Part shown: one piece after another, positions 36,348-46,619 of the stretch
How positions within the stretch are numbered: the first letter of the stretch is position 1
How the letters are laid out: each line of letters begins with the position of its first letter
Assembly: GCF_900450705.1 (NCBI RefSeq)
Contig: NZ_UGHK01000002.1
Location: forward strand, 434,001-498,000
From: Avibacterium paragallinarum
Lineage (GTDB): Bacteria > Pseudomonadota > Gammaproteobacteria > Enterobacterales > Pasteurellaceae
Reading direction: 5' to 3'
Length of the DNA stretch: 64,000 bases
Program-made: the position numbers and the translations under genes
The notes under the pieces: model-generated
Databases searched by the model: none
What the model was told of the DNA's origin: nothing
What the model saw: the letters and a program-made list of their open reading frames with translations, nothing else

Positions 36348-38111
36348 ATGGATAAAGCTCGCCAACGGCATTTACAAAAATGGTTGCGAACGCAACAACA
36401 ACCAATAAAAAAATTACTCGGGCTGAATATTTTACTCGCCAGCCTCTCATCTATCGTTCTTGTTGCTCAAACCTATGTACTGGCAACACTCTTACATCAG
36501 CTCATTATTGAGAAAGCCCCAAAACAGGATCTCATCGGTTATTTTATCGCCTTAATTTTTGGCTTTGCTTTGCGGGCGGCAATCCTGTGGTTACGCGAAC
36601 GCTTAGGCTTTAAGTGCGGTCAAAAATTGCGCCATTTTATCCGCCAACAGATTTTTGCTAAGCTCCATCAAGTTGGACCTGCAATGATCAATCAAAAACC
36701 CGCGGGAAGCTGGGCAACCATAATGTTGGAACAAGTGGAAAACTTGCATAATTTTTATGCCCGCTATTTACCACAACAAGCCCTTTCGGTCATCGTTCCA
36801 CTGATTATTTTAATTGCGGTGTTTCCGCTCAACTGGGCTGCGGGGCTAATTTTATTACTCACCGCCCCTCTCGTGCCGATTTTTATGATCCTCGTTGGCA
36901 TTGCCGCGGCAGACAGCAGCCAAAAAAATATGCAAACTTTGGCGAAACTGAGCGGGCAGTTTTTAGATCGCTTGCGTGGGCTGGAAACCTTGCGTCTATT
37001 TAATAAAACTCAAGAACAAACCGAGCATATTGAAGACGCCACCGAAGCCTTTCGTGAAACCACAATGGACGTACTGAAAATGGCGTTTTTATCCTCTGCG
37101 GTTTTAGAATTTTTCACCTCCATTTCCATTGCTTTAATGGCGGTGTATTTCGGGTTTAACTATCTGGGCGAGTTGGATTTTGGATCTTATGGCACGCCAA
37201 TTACGCTGTTTATCGGCTTTTTCTGCCTTATACTCGCCCCTGAGTTTTATCAGCCCTTGCGTGATCTCGGCACTTATTATCACGATCGTGCAGCGGCAAT
37301 CGGAGCAGCAGATGCCATTGTGGAATTTCTGGAACAACCAAGCCTAAACGCACCAGAAAACGCTCCACAAGATTTTCACCCCAATGAGGCGATTGCCATT
37401 ACCGCACAAGATCTTGTAGTGCTATCACCACAGGGCAAGCCACTCACTCAACCTCTGAATTTTCATTTACCTGCGAACAGCTACACCGCTTTAGTCGGGC
37501 AAAGTGGTGCGGGGAAAACCTCGCTCATCAATACCCTACTCGGCTTTTTAGACTATCAGGGCAGTTTAAAAATCAATGGCATTGAGTTGTGCGAAATCCA
37601 CAAAACTCAATGGCGTAATGCTATTGCTTGGGTAGGGCAAAACCCATTGTTACTGCAAGGTAGCATTCGAGAAAATTTATTACTTGGTGGTATCAATGCC
37701 AGTGAAAATGCCATTCGACACGCCCTACAACAAGCCCAAGCGGCAACATTCACGGAAAAATTGGAGCTGGATAGCGAAATTAAAGAAGGGGGCATTGGGC
37801 TTTCTGTTGGGCAGGCACAACGTTTAGCCATTGCACGAGCCTTGTTGCGTCCGCGTCATCTTCTCTTGCTTGATGAGCCTACCGCTAGCCTTGATGCACA
37901 GTCTGAAAATTTGGTGCTTTCCGCCTTGCAAAAAATCAGCCGTGAACAAACCACATTGATGATTACGCACCGCATTGAAGATCTTAAACAATGTGATGCC
38001 ATTCTCGTAATGCAACAAGGGCAGATTGTTCAACAAGGCAATTTTGCCACGCTACAACATCAGGGCTTTTTTGCCGAACTTCTGGCTCAACGTAAACAGG
38101 ATATTAACTAA
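36348..38111 (+). CDS. cydD: ABC transporter CydD (glutathione/cysteine exporter, cytochrome bd assembly)
   Basis: 587 aa half-transporter of CydDC, which exports reduced thiols to the periplasm and is needed for cytochrome bd assembly. N-terminal six-helix domain, C-terminal ATPase with Walker A GQSGAGKTSLI, signature LSVGQAQRLAIARALL (S-V-G-Q instead of S-G-G-Q), and LLLLDEPTASLD. It overlaps cydC by one base. Confidence 0.95.
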   Translation: MDKARQRHLQKWLRTQQQPIKKLLGLNILLASLSSIVLVAQTYVLATLLHQLIIEKAPKQDLIGYFIALIFGFALRAAILWLRERLGFKCGQKLRHFIRQQIFAKLHQVGPAMINQKPAGSWATIMLEQVENLHNFYARYLPQQALSVIVPLIILIAVFPLNWAAGLILLLTAPLVPIFMILVGIAAADSSQKNMQTLAKLSGQFLDRLRGLETLRLFNKTQEQTEHIEDATEAFRETTMDVLKMAFLSSAVLEFFTSISIALMAVYFGFNYLGELDFGSYGTPITLFIGFFCLILAPEFYQPLRDLGTYYHDRAAAIGAADAIVEFLEQPSLNAPENAPQDFHPNEAIAITAQDLVVLSPQGKPLTQPLNFHLPANSYTALVGQSGAGKTSLINTLLGFLDYQGSLKINGIELCEIHKTQWRNAIAWVGQNPLLLQGSIRENLLLGGINASENAIRHALQQAQAATFTEKLELDSEIKEGGIGLSVGQAQRLAIARALLRPRHLLLLDEPTASLDAQSENLVLSALQKISREQTTLMITHRIEDLKQCDAILVMQQGQIVQQGNFATLQHQGFFAELLAQRKQDIN

Positions 38112-39841
38112 TGCGAACTCTTTTGCCATTTTTACGTTTATTTAAACACGCCAAATTTGTGCTGTTTTTAGGCTTACTACTAATGATAACGGGGCTTGCC
38201 GCCAGCATTGGTTTATTAACCGTGTCGGGCTGGTTTCTTGCCGCTACCGCTCTTGCGGGTGCAGGAAGTTTATTTAACTTTTTCTATCCCTCTGCCACCG
38301 TGCGAGGGCTGGCAATCGGGCGGACGGTCGCACGTTATTTTGAAAAAATCGTTACGCATGATGCCACATTTAGAATCCTTGCTAAATTGCGTGTGCAAGT
38401 GTTCAAAAAAATCATTCCGCTTAGCCCTGCGGTATTAAATCGTTATCGTAATAGCGATTTGCTCAATCGTTTAGTGGCTGATGTGGATACATTAGATAGC
38501 CTTTATCTTCGCCTACTTGCCCCATTTACCAGTGCGGTGGTTGTAATCGGCTTTTTAACGCTCGGCTTGAGCTTGTTTAATCTCACTTTAGGGCTTTCCT
38601 TTGGTGGAATTTTGTTGGTGTTGGTCTGTGTTATCCCCACATTGTTCTATCATCTGGGCAAAAAATTCGGTCATCAGCTTACCCACGCACGGGCGGCATA
38701 TCGCACGCAATTTGTCGAATTTATCCAATCTCAAGCGGAATTATTGCTGTTCAACGCGGAACAACCGCTTAAACACAAACTTGATGCCACTGAACAGCAA
38801 TGGCAACAATTACAACAAAAAGAAGCCAATTTAAGCGGATTTTCCACCGCACTTATGCTATTGGCAAACGGGCTTTTACTGGTATTTACGCTATGGTTCG
38901 CCGCCGATGCGGATTTTGGCAATGATCAATATAGCCCTGCGATCATCGCGCTTTTTGCCCTCGCCTCATTAGCAGCCTTTGAAATTCTAATGCCTTTAGG
39001 TGCAGCTTTTCTGCATATCGGGCAAGTGATGGCGTCCGCACAACGCATTACGGACATCACCGACCAAGCCCCTTTAGTGCAATTTCACGGAGAAAAAACG
39101 CTTGAAAAAAGCACCGCACTTTCTATTAAGCTGCAGGATTTGTTTTTTACCTATCCCGAACGTCAAGACATTGCGTTAGAAAAGATTAATCTTGATATTC
39201 CGCAAGGCAGGAAAATTGCGATTTTAGGCAAAACGGGAAGCGGAAAATCTACCTTATTACAGCTTTTAGTACGAAATTATGCTCCTACACATGGCGAAAT
39301 TTTCCTTGCGGATCAACCGATTGAAAGCTATACAGAGCCGAGTTTGCGTGAGCAAATTTGCTTTTTAACTCAGCGAATCCATATTTTTAGTGATACCTTA
39401 CGCAATAATTTACAACTGGCAAATCAGCAAGTCATTCAAGATGAAGCGATGATCGAGGTGTTAAATCAAGTAGGATTAGGTAAATTATTAAATCAAGAAG
39501 AAGGCTTAGATTTGTGGCTTGGCGATGGCGGTCGCCCTCTTTCTGGTGGGGAACAACGCCGCTTAGGTTTAGCACGTGTATTGTTAAATCAAGCCCCCAT
39601 TTTATTGCTTGATGAGCCGACCGAAGGATTAGATCGCGAAACAGAACGCCAAATGTTGCAACTGATTCTCAACCGCAGCAAAGACAAAACCTTAATGATG
39701 GTAACCCATCGCCTGACCGCGATAGAACAATTTGACTGCCTTTGCGTGATTGACGAAGGAAAGCTCATCGAACGAGGAGATTATCAAACATTGATAACAA
39801 AAGAAAATGGATTTTTCAGGCAATTAGTAGAACGTATCTAG
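38111..39841 (+). CDS. cydC: ABC transporter CydC
   Basis: 576 aa partner of CydD, with six N-terminal helices, Walker A GKTGSGKSTLLQLL, signature LSGGEQRRLGLARVLL and ILLLDEPTEGLD. The start overlaps the cydD stop (TAATG), indicating coupling. It converges on the ffs RNA gene 27 bp after its stop. Confidence 0.95.
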   Translation: MRTLLPFLRLFKHAKFVLFLGLLLMITGLAASIGLLTVSGWFLAATALAGAGSLFNFFYPSATVRGLAIGRTVARYFEKIVTHDATFRILAKLRVQVFKKIIPLSPAVLNRYRNSDLLNRLVADVDTLDSLYLRLLAPFTSAVVVIGFLTLGLSLFNLTLGLSFGGILLVLVCVIPTLFYHLGKKFGHQLTHARAAYRTQFVEFIQSQAELLLFNAEQPLKHKLDATEQQWQQLQQKEANLSGFSTALMLLANGLLLVFTLWFAADADFGNDQYSPAIIALFALASLAAFEILMPLGAAFLHIGQVMASAQRITDITDQAPLVQFHGEKTLEKSTALSIKLQDLFFTYPERQDIALEKINLDIPQGRKIAILGKTGSGKSTLLQLLVRNYAPTHGEIFLADQPIESYTEPSLREQICFLTQRIHIFSDTLRNNLQLANQQVIQDEAMIEVLNQVGLGKLLNQEEGLDLWLGDGGRPLSGGEQRRLGLARVLLNQAPILLLDEPTEGLDRETERQMLQLILNRSKDKTLMMVTHRLTAIEQFDCLCVIDEGKLIERGDYQTLITKENGFFRQLVERI

Positions 39842-39847
39842 GAAAAA

Positions 39848-39884
39848 ACGGAGAAAAGCAAGCTGGGCGGAAACCTTCCCAGCT
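39848..39884 (-). terminator. Terminator of ffs
   Basis: On the minus strand AAGCTGGG and CCCAGCTT form an 8-bp stem followed by GCTTTTC and then GTTTTTT. The 5' arm is within the 3' portion of the SRP RNA, so the terminator and the mature RNA fold are mutually exclusive. Confidence 0.6.
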
Positions 39885-39978
39885 TAATCTCGGCACACGA
39901 AAAATCTGACTTTGGCTGCTTTCTTCCGAACCTGACCGAGTAAACCAGACCTCGTTGCGAGGAACCGAGAAGGTTTCC
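39869..39978 (-). ncRNA. ffs: Signal recognition particle 4.5S RNA
   Basis: Read on the minus strand, about 110 nt begin and end with complementary GGAAACCTT / AAGGTTTCC. The apical core reads GGTCAGGTTCGGAAGAAAGC then AGCCA, matching the bacterial SRP RNA signature that binds Ffh (GGUCAGGUCCGGAAGGAAGC). Flanking TCTGGTTTACTC, CGTGTGCCGAGAT and CTCGCAACGAGG also match 4.5S RNA in order. Compared with the E. coli core, C to U and G to A occur at positions that pair, keeping the helix. It partners with Ffh in co-translational membrane targeting. Confidence 0.95.
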
Positions 39979-40200
39979 ATAACACTTATTTTCCTGTAGT
40001 GGGAAAATAAAACTCGTGCATTATGCCTCAAGTATGATCGAATTGCAAACCTTTCAAATTAAAGGGAGATTTAACTGATTAAATAACGCACGTTACCAAG
40101 GTTTAAAACAAAATAAGAGAAAATACAAGCTGTATACTGCATAAATGATGTTTTGATAAGATATGGCATTGCACAGTGTTGAATTCAAAGGCAAATAAAA
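39979..40200. other. Intergenic between ffs and lipoprotein gene
   Basis: AT-rich. It must hold the minus-strand ffs promoter near 39980-40030, where TTTTATTTTCCCACTACAGG is followed by AATAAGTGTTAT just before the RNA start. No open frame or other structure recognised. Confidence 0.45.
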
Positions 40201-40225
40201 AACCGCTGGTGTAGCGGTTCTTTAA
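40201..40225 (-). terminator. Terminator of lipoprotein gene
   Basis: AACCGCT and AGCGGTT pair around GGTGT. On the minus strand the stem is followed by a T6 run, 19 bp after the lipoprotein stop. Confidence 0.82.
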
Positions 40226-40243
40226 GTGAAAATATACTACTAA

Positions 40244-40714
40244 TTATTGCGTTTTTTTACCATACTTCTCTGCATATTCTGCTTGAAGCTTTTGTAGCTC
40301 TAGTGTAGCTTCAGTTGCTTTTTGAGTTTTTTCTTCAACTAATTTCTGAGTTTCCTCTGTAGGATTAGTGATTAACTTCAAGCCATCTTTCGCAAGTTCA
40401 GAAGACAATGACAACACAAATTTCATTTTATCTTTTAACTCATTGATTTCTTTACTATTAATGTCTAATGAGTCTAAACTTTTCTGTACTTCAGCATTTC
40501 TAACGCTTAAAGCATTCATTGCTTCTTCAATTTGCTTAATATCGCCAGTTGCCAATTTTTGTTCGTACTCTTGCTGAAATGCAAGCTGACTTTGCTGATT
40601 ATTGGCACTCCATTCAACCAATTTTTGATAATCGGCTGCTGGATCGCCTTTATTACAAGCAACTAAAAAAAACGTAAAAATAATAGTGGCACCAAATTTA
40701 ATGATTTTATTCAT
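40244..40714 (-). CDS. Predicted lipoprotein, coiled-coil rich
   Basis: 156 aa with a type II signal peptide (FFLVAC, Cys about residue 20) and a Lys/Glu/Gln-rich, largely helical mature part from about residue 30 to the end. I do not recognise a family with certainty. Start follows AAAGGAAG. It stands alone between ffs and rnd. Confidence 0.75.
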   Translation of the reverse strand: MNKIIKFGATIIFTFFLVACNKGDPAADYQKLVEWSANNQQSQLAFQQEYEQKLATGDIKQIEEAMNALSVRNAEVQKSLDSLDINSKEINELKDKMKFVLSLSSELAKDGLKLITNPTEETQKLVEEKTQKATEATLELQKLQAEYAEKYGKKTQ

Positions 40715-40832
40715 TTTATTTTCTTCCTTTAAGTAATTATTTAATAAATATAACTAGAATGAAATTAGTTAACTTTCCTCAAGTGGAATTGATTATTCTA
40801 CCCTTGATCAAGGGCAATTGCCAAGTATATAA

Positions 40833-41987
40833 TCAAAACTCTTGCAAAGTTTTATATAAAATATCACCGAACTCCTTTCTCCACCCTTTTAATAAATTGG
40901 GCAATTGATTGGGATCTTGCTCTTTTATCCAACACCATTTCATTAAACTTTCTAATCCTCGCTTACTTGCAATCACATCCATTGGCAATTCAGCCGGCGT
41001 GATTTCTTTTAATTTTTGTTGCAAAGCCTTAAGCCCTGGACGATAACGCGGATCTTCCATCAATCTAACAATTCGAGGAGGATACAGCTCTTGCGGTATT
41101 CCTTTCGCTTTATCAACAATTTGCAATATTTTTTTTCCATTATGTCGGACTTCCATTGGCAATAATCCCAATGCCAGCAATTCTGAAGTATGCTTAGGAC
41201 TATGTTTAGCGACTTGCCATAAATGCTCACTTTTAATAATGAAATTTAGTGCAACATCTCGTCTAATTCCTTCTTGTAAACGCCACTTTGCGAGCAATTT
41301 TAACGTCATTAGCTCCGCTTCATTGAGTTTCCACGCATTCGGAATATCCAAATAAGCAAATTCTTCCGACTTCGCCTTCTGGCAGTTTTCTAATAACATT
41401 TCACATTCATTCAACATCGCACTTTGCCATACCGTTTGAACTAGATACTGTTGCATTTCTTCATAAAGGAGTAATAAATACCATACATCCGCTGCGGCAT
41501 AATGTAATTGCGTATGAGACAAAGGGCGGGAAAGCCAATCTGTGCGTGATGCACCTTTATCAAGTACTAACTCAAAATAGTGCTGGATTAAACTGGCAAA
41601 GCCCATTGAATGTCCGAAACCGAGAAATTGGCTGATGACTTGCGTATCCACTAAAGGCGTGGGTAACTGTTTGAAATAATGATGAAAAATTTCTAGATCT
41701 TCTTTGCACGCGTGTAGCACTTTCAGCACATTTTGATCGGCAAGCAAAGCGATGAAAGGAGAAAAATCCGTGATCGTGAGCGGATCAATTAAGCTCACTT
41801 GCTCTCCGTCATAAAGTTGGATCAAGCCTAATTTGGGATAATAGGTTCTGGTGCGGATAAATTCGGTATCCAGTGCTACCACCTTACATTGACGTGCTTG
41901 AGAGCAAACTTTCTCCAATGCCTGATCGGAATCAATAATTTGAAAGTGCGGTGCGTTTTTTAGCTCTTTTTTTATTGGCTGAGTCAT
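40833..41987 (-). CDS. rnd: Ribonuclease D
   Basis: 3'-5' exoribonuclease in tRNA and stable RNA maturation. 384 aa with DEDD exonuclease motifs: VALDTEFIRTRTYYP (about residues 36-50), HACKEDLEIFHHYF and LHYAAADVWYLLLLYEEM. A C-terminal HRDC-like helical region follows (about 210-380). Confidence 0.94.
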   Translation of the reverse strand: MTQPIKKELKNAPHFQIIDSDQALEKVCSQARQCKVVALDTEFIRTRTYYPKLGLIQLYDGEQVSLIDPLTITDFSPFIALLADQNVLKVLHACKEDLEIFHHYFKQLPTPLVDTQVISQFLGFGHSMGFASLIQHYFELVLDKGASRTDWLSRPLSHTQLHYAAADVWYLLLLYEEMQQYLVQTVWQSAMLNECEMLLENCQKAKSEEFAYLDIPNAWKLNEAELMTLKLLAKWRLQEGIRRDVALNFIIKSEHLWQVAKHSPKHTSELLALGLLPMEVRHNGKKILQIVDKAKGIPQELYPPRIVRLMEDPRYRPGLKALQQKLKEITPAELPMDVIASKRGLESLMKWCWIKEQDPNQLPNLLKGWRKEFGDILYKTLQEF

Positions 41988-42065
41988 TGTTAATGTTCTT
42001 TTAGGTTAAAGAAAAATAGGCGAACCTTCGTCCGCCCTCTTTGACTGTTCAAGATTAATTGACGC

Positions 42066-43754
42066 TTAATTCGCGGGGCGTTTTGCCAATTCTTCTTCAC
42101 GCAAGACGCGGCGTAAAATTTTTCCTACGTTAGATTTTGGCAATTCATCACGAAATTCAATCTCTTTCGGCACTTTATAGCCAGTGAGATGTTGGCGGCA
42201 ATGTTGGCGAAGCTCATCACGGGTCAAACTTTCGTCTTTTTTTACCACAAACACTTTGATGGTTTCACCCGATATTTCATTTGGCACGCCGATCGCCACC
42301 ACTTCTGCCACTTTATAATTGAGCATAATCACATCTTCAATTTCGTTAGGGTACACATTAAAGCCCGATACAATAATCATATCTTTTTTGCGATCCACAA
42401 TCCGCAGGCTATAAGATTCGTCCATAATCACGATGTCCCCTGTGGCGAGCCAGCCGTCTTTCAGCACTTCTGCGGTGGCTTCAGGGCGTTGCCAATAACC
42501 TTGCATTACTTGATCGCCTTTTACCCAAAGCTCACCCGCTTCGCCTAATTGGGCTTCTTCGCCATTCTCTTTGAGAATTTTAATATCCGTATTTGGCACA
42601 GGCACGCCGATCGTGCCGTTATGCTTCACCACATTAATCGGGCAAGCGGCGATGAGCGGTGAACATTCTGTCATTCCGTAACCTTCGATAATGTTACAGC
42701 CTGTGGTTTCGTGCCAGCGAGTCGCGACAGATTGCTGTATCGCCATTCCACCGCCTACGGACAGTTTCAGTGATGAGAAATCTACTTCTTTGAAATTTTC
42801 ATTATTTAACAAGGCATTAAATAAGGTATTCACGCCAGTAATCGCGACAAAGCGGTGCTTCTTCATTTCCTTCACAAAGCCGTCAATATCCCGTGGATTA
42901 GTGATTAAAATCGCGGTAACACCTAATTCAATAAACAATAAGCAGTTTACTGTTAAGGCAAAAACGTGATAAAGCGGCAAGGCAAGAATGGCTTTGCGTT
43001 CTTTGCTATGATCACCAACGAAAGGATAAGCAATCCATTTGGCTTGAAAAACATTGGTAATAATGTTGTGGTGCGAAAGCATAGCGCCTTTTGCCACGCC
43101 TGTTGTTCCCCCTGTATATTGCAGAAAGGCGAGATCATTGGCAGAAATCTGCGGGCGGACATATTGGCGGAATTTCCCCACAGCTAGCACTTCACGGAAG
43201 GTAACCGCGTGTGGCAATTTATATTTTGGCACGAGCTTTTTAATGTATTTCACCACGAAATTTACCAGCGTGCGTTTACCAAAAGAAAGCTGATCGCCCA
43301 TTCGGGTTAAAATAACGTGTTTCACTTCTGTATTGAACACCACTTTTTCAAGGGTTGAAGCGAAATTTGACACCACCACAATGGCTTTCGCCCCGCTGTC
43401 TTGGAGCTGATGTTCTAGCTCTCGCGGAGTGTAAAGCGGATTAACGTTCACCACCACCATTCCCGCTCGCAAAATGCCGAACAGGGCGATAGGATATTGC
43501 AATAAATTAGGCATCATTAATGCCACAGGATCGCCTTGTTGCAACTTTAATTCATTTTGCAAATAGGCAGCAAAAGCTCGGCTGCGTTCTTCCAGTTTAC
43601 GAAAGGTTAAAACTTGCCCCATATTAATATAAGCAGCACGATCTGGGTGTTCACGCACGGCTTTGTCGAACATATCTAAGATATTTTCATAGGCAGAAGT
43701 GTCAATATGCTTTTCCGCACCTTCTGGATAATTGATAAACCAAGGCTTTTCCAT
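42066..43754 (-). CDS. fadD: Long-chain-fatty-acid--CoA ligase
   Basis: 562 aa acyl-activating enzyme that makes acyl-CoA from fatty acids, ATP and CoA. AMP-binding motif [20 protein letters not shown] (about residues 213-232), GYGMTECSP, and C-terminal [20 protein letters not shown] and [11 protein letters not shown]. Upstream of rnd as in E. coli. Confidence 0.95.
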   Translation of the reverse strand: MEKPWFINYPEGAEKHIDTSAYENILDMFDKAVREHPDRAAYINMGQVLTFRKLEERSRAFAAYLQNELKLQQGDPVALMMPNLLQYPIALFGILRAGMVVVNVNPLYTPRELEHQLQDSGAKAIVVVSNFASTLEKVVFNTEVKHVILTRMGDQLSFGKRTLVNFVVKYIKKLVPKYKLPHAVTFREVLAVGKFRQYVRPQISANDLAFLQYTGGTTGVAKGAMLSHHNIITNVFQAKWIAYPFVGDHSKERKAILALPLYHVFALTVNCLLFIELGVTAILITNPRDIDGFVKEMKKHRFVAITGVNTLFNALLNNENFKEVDFSSLKLSVGGGMAIQQSVATRWHETTGCNIIEGYGMTECSPLIAACPINVVKHNGTIGVPVPNTDIKILKENGEEAQLGEAGELWVKGDQVMQGYWQRPEATAEVLKDGWLATGDIVIMDESYSLRIVDRKKDMIIVSGFNVYPNEIEDVIMLNYKVAEVVAIGVPNEISGETIKVFVVKKDESLTRDELRQHCRQHLTGYKVPKEIEFRDELPKSNVGKILRRVLREEELAKRPAN

Positions 43755-43839
43755 TTGTTATCCTTTTTCTCTTGGGTTAAATTGTGGGGATTTTATCACT
43801 CGCGTTGCGATGTGCCAAATCTTGCTTTTTTGTTCTCGG

Positions 43840-44550
43840 CTATTCCCGCCCTGGGAGTTTTTTCCACGTTACTTCGTTGCGTAAATAAACTGGCTCAATC
43901 TCTACCGCACTTATCCATTGTTTTTGCCAATATTGAGGCAAGGCAAGGGGAAGCATTGCACGGGCTGAAGGTAATAAAATCTCGCTCGACTTCGCCCAAG
44001 TTAGCCCTTCTAACTGAACATAAGCCTGCCAGCCTGTTCCCACTTTCATTCCATTTTCAACCATTTTAGCTTGCTCTAAGACACGTTCTGGCGAACACAC
44101 TTGCTCTGCCACCACAGGCTGCCAAGAAAAAAACGTGCCAAAATCTGACCGCACTTTTTCCCCGTGAAGTTGGCTGAAATAGACTTCATTCATTCTTGCG
44201 TCAATGGCACAAAGCACCTCCGTTGTGCCGTATTGCTCATAGGCTTGCTGTGCCATTGCGGTGAGGTTAGAAATGGGAATAGCGGGCAAATCCGCCCCCA
44301 ATGCCAAGCCTTGTGCAATGCCAGCTCCCACTCGCACCCCCGTAAAGCTACCCGGCCCTCGCCCAAACACGAGAGCATCGACTTGCTTGAGCTGAAGCCC
44401 CGACTGGCTCAAAATTTCATCAACCATTGGCAAAATGCGTTTTGTGTGGGTGCGTTGTGCCAGTTCGTCTAAATGGGTGATTTCCCCTTTATGCAATAAG
44501 GCAACGGAACAAGCTTCCGTTGAAGTATCTAAAGCTAGTAAGGTTGTCAT
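43840..44550 (-). CDS. tsaB: tRNA t6A biosynthesis protein TsaB
   Basis: 236 aa ASKHA-fold partner of TsaD needed for N6-threonylcarbamoyladenosine in tRNA. N-terminal LALDTSTEACSVALL, conserved GRGPGSFTGVRVGAGIAQGLA near residue 63. Its start overlaps the yoaA stop by 4 bp, the conserved order. Confidence 0.95.
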   Translation of the reverse strand: MTTLLALDTSTEACSVALLHKGEITHLDELAQRTHTKRILPMVDEILSQSGLQLKQVDALVFGRGPGSFTGVRVGAGIAQGLALGADLPAIPISNLTAMAQQAYEQYGTTEVLCAIDARMNEVYFSQLHGEKVRSDFGTFFSWQPVVAEQVCSPERVLEQAKMVENGMKVGTGWQAYVQLEGLTWAKSSEILLPSARAMLPLALPQYWQKQWISAVEIEPVYLRNEVTWKKLPGRE

Positions 44551-46469
44551 TCTTTTTTCTCAGTTAAAAATTGGATTACAGTATTTAAATCTCGAGTTCG
44601 TTTGGCGTTGGGCAAACTTTTCAAAAAAGTTTCGCCGTAAGATCGCATTACTAAACGGCTATCGCAAATAATCACCGCACCGCGATCGGTAACATCGCGA
44701 ATCAATCGCCCTACCCCTTGTTTTAAAGTGATCACCGCTTCTGGAATTTGGATTTCATTAAAGGGATCTTTGCCTTGCAAACGGCAATCTTCCATACGGG
44801 CTTTGAGCAGCGGCTCATCGGGAGCAGTGAAAGGCAATTTATCAATAATCACTAAAGACAATGCCTCGCCTCGCACATCAACACCTTCCCAAAAACTTGA
44901 TGTCGCCACTAAAACGGCGTGCGATTGGGTAGTGAATTGTTCCAGCAATTTCGTTTTCGCCGTTTCGCCTTGCAACAAAATCGTGAGATTGCTATGTTCA
45001 CGGAAAAAATCCGCCAGCCCCCGCATCATCACATAAGAGGTACAAAGCACAAAGCAACGCCCCTGATTTCTTTCGATGATCGGCAACAGCATTTTCCCTA
45101 GCTGAGTTTGGGTATCCGCACGATTTAATGCAGGCAGATAACGCGGCACACACAGCAAGGCTTGTTCAGGATAATTAAACGGGCTAGGCAAGATTTTCTG
45201 TGTCGCCTTTTCAATGCCTAAACGTTGGCAAAAATGCTCAAATGTGCCGCCCACTTCTAAGGTGGCAGACGTAAAAATCCACGCGGCTTCTTTGCTGTTG
45301 AGCTGTTCGCCAAATTTATCCGCAACCGTCAAAGGCGTGATGTGCAAGCCAAAGCCTCGCCCCAAGGTTTCATACCAATAACAATAGCCCACCAAATGGC
45401 TTTCTTGCAGGCGTTTCAGCATTAATTGGATTGCCCCAATTCGCTCAAAAATGCTATCTAGCGTTTGCGAACGTCCTAACGAGAGCTTCACCACTTCGGC
45501 TAAAAATGCCAGCTTTTCTTGCAATAATTCGACATTTTTTTGCACCGCACTTTGCTGATAAAGAGTTCGCCAGTTGCCCCGTTGATTACCCTCACCAAGC
45601 AATAAGCGGAAATCTTGCACCAATTTGAGCAAATTATCCGCTGCCACGCCAAGCTGTTTTAAATCTTTCAATTCGGTGCGATAAACAATATTCGCATCTT
45701 TGCATAAATCAAAAAATTGGCGAGCGGTGAGAGATTGCCCAAAATATTGGCTTGCAATATCCGCGAGCTGATGGGCTTCGTCAAAAATAATAGCTTGTGC
45801 ATTAGGAATAAGCTCACCAAAGCCACTTTCTTTCACTGCCATATCGGCGAAAAATAAATGATGGTTCACCACCACAACATCGGCATTTAATGCTTTTTTG
45901 CGTGCAGCTGCCACATAGCAATCGCCGTAATTCGGGCAGTCGGAGCCTAAGCAGCTTTCCGTCGTGCTAGTCAGTTGCGGTAAAATGGGGCTATCTTCAG
46001 CGATCTCGACACATTCGCTTAAATCCCCCGTTTTGGTGGCATTGTTCCATTTTCGCACCTTGCTAAGATCCGCCAGCACGGAGCGATCACCCAACACGCC
46101 TTGTGCAATCACCTGATCCAAGCGTTCAAGGCAAAGATAATTGGATCGCCCTTTAAGCAAGGCGATTTTCCCCGTGTAATTCAAGGCTTTTTTAATGGCA
46201 GGCAGATCGCGATTAAACAACTGATCTTGCAGATTTTTTGAGCCCGTGGAAATAATGGTCTTTTTCCCCGCAAGCAACGCAGGCACTAAATAAGCAAAGG
46301 TTTTGCCTGTGCCTGTTCCTGCTTCCACCACAAGGGCTTCTTTCGCCGAAATCGCCTGAGCCACAGCCTGTGCCATTTCTAACTGTTCAGCACGCGGACG
46401 AAATCCCTTAATATGCTGACTTAGCACGCCCGTTTCCGCAAAGGCGTTAATCACATTTTGGCTATCCAT
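44547..46469 (-). CDS. yoaA: ATP-dependent helicase YoaA (DinG/XPD family)
   Basis: 640 aa superfamily 2 helicase: Walker A EAGTGTGKTFAYLVP (about residues 44-58), an iron-sulphur cluster Cys set (CLGSDCPNYGDC near 168), DEAH box FDEAHQLAD and the C-terminal motif GVGRLIRDVTDRG. Linked to repair of replication damage in E. coli. It is divergent from the thioredoxin-like gene, with a 31-bp dyad between. Confidence 0.93.
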   Translation of the reverse strand: MDSQNVINAFAETGVLSQHIKGFRPRAEQLEMAQAVAQAISAKEALVVEAGTGTGKTFAYLVPALLAGKKTIISTGSKNLQDQLFNRDLPAIKKALNYTGKIALLKGRSNYLCLERLDQVIAQGVLGDRSVLADLSKVRKWNNATKTGDLSECVEIAEDSPILPQLTSTTESCLGSDCPNYGDCYVAAARKKALNADVVVVNHHLFFADMAVKESGFGELIPNAQAIIFDEAHQLADIASQYFGQSLTARQFFDLCKDANIVYRTELKDLKQLGVAADNLLKLVQDFRLLLGEGNQRGNWRTLYQQSAVQKNVELLQEKLAFLAEVVKLSLGRSQTLDSIFERIGAIQLMLKRLQESHLVGYCYWYETLGRGFGLHITPLTVADKFGEQLNSKEAAWIFTSATLEVGGTFEHFCQRLGIEKATQKILPSPFNYPEQALLCVPRYLPALNRADTQTQLGKMLLPIIERNQGRCFVLCTSYVMMRGLADFFREHSNLTILLQGETAKTKLLEQFTTQSHAVLVATSSFWEGVDVRGEALSLVIIDKLPFTAPDEPLLKARMEDCRLQGKDPFNEIQIPEAVITLKQGVGRLIRDVTDRGAVIICDSRLVMRSYGETFLKSLPNAKRTRDLNTVIQFLTEKKE

Positions 46470-46519
46470 TTATCCCAGTTAAAAAATAAAAATCAAAATT
46501 GGGCGTATTCTAACAGAAA

Positions 46520-46550
46520 AACGCTATACAGTGTTGTACTGGATAGCGTT
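46520..46550. promoter_or_regulatory. 31-bp dyad between yoaA and the thioredoxin-like gene
   Basis: AACGCTAT and ATAGCGTT are outer arms, with CAGT and ACTG inside, around a 5-base centre. It lies in a 150-bp divergent intergenic region, so a terminator is not needed there; an operator or transcript leader structure is possible. It does not fit the LexA consensus. Confidence 0.45.
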
Positions 46551-46619
46551 ATTGTTAATTTACAAATCAAAAAATATTGAATGCTATATTCTGTGGTAAC
46601 ATAGCACGTCAATTTTTTT

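Noticed and set aside
39816-40031. 71-codon minus-strand open frame after cydC
   Set aside because: It lies across the 4.5S RNA gene and overlaps the cydC stop; the conserved SRP RNA core explains the sequence.
46520-46550. LexA box for yoaA
   Set aside because: The dyad reads ATACAGT...ACTGGAT and does not match CTGT-N8-ACAG.
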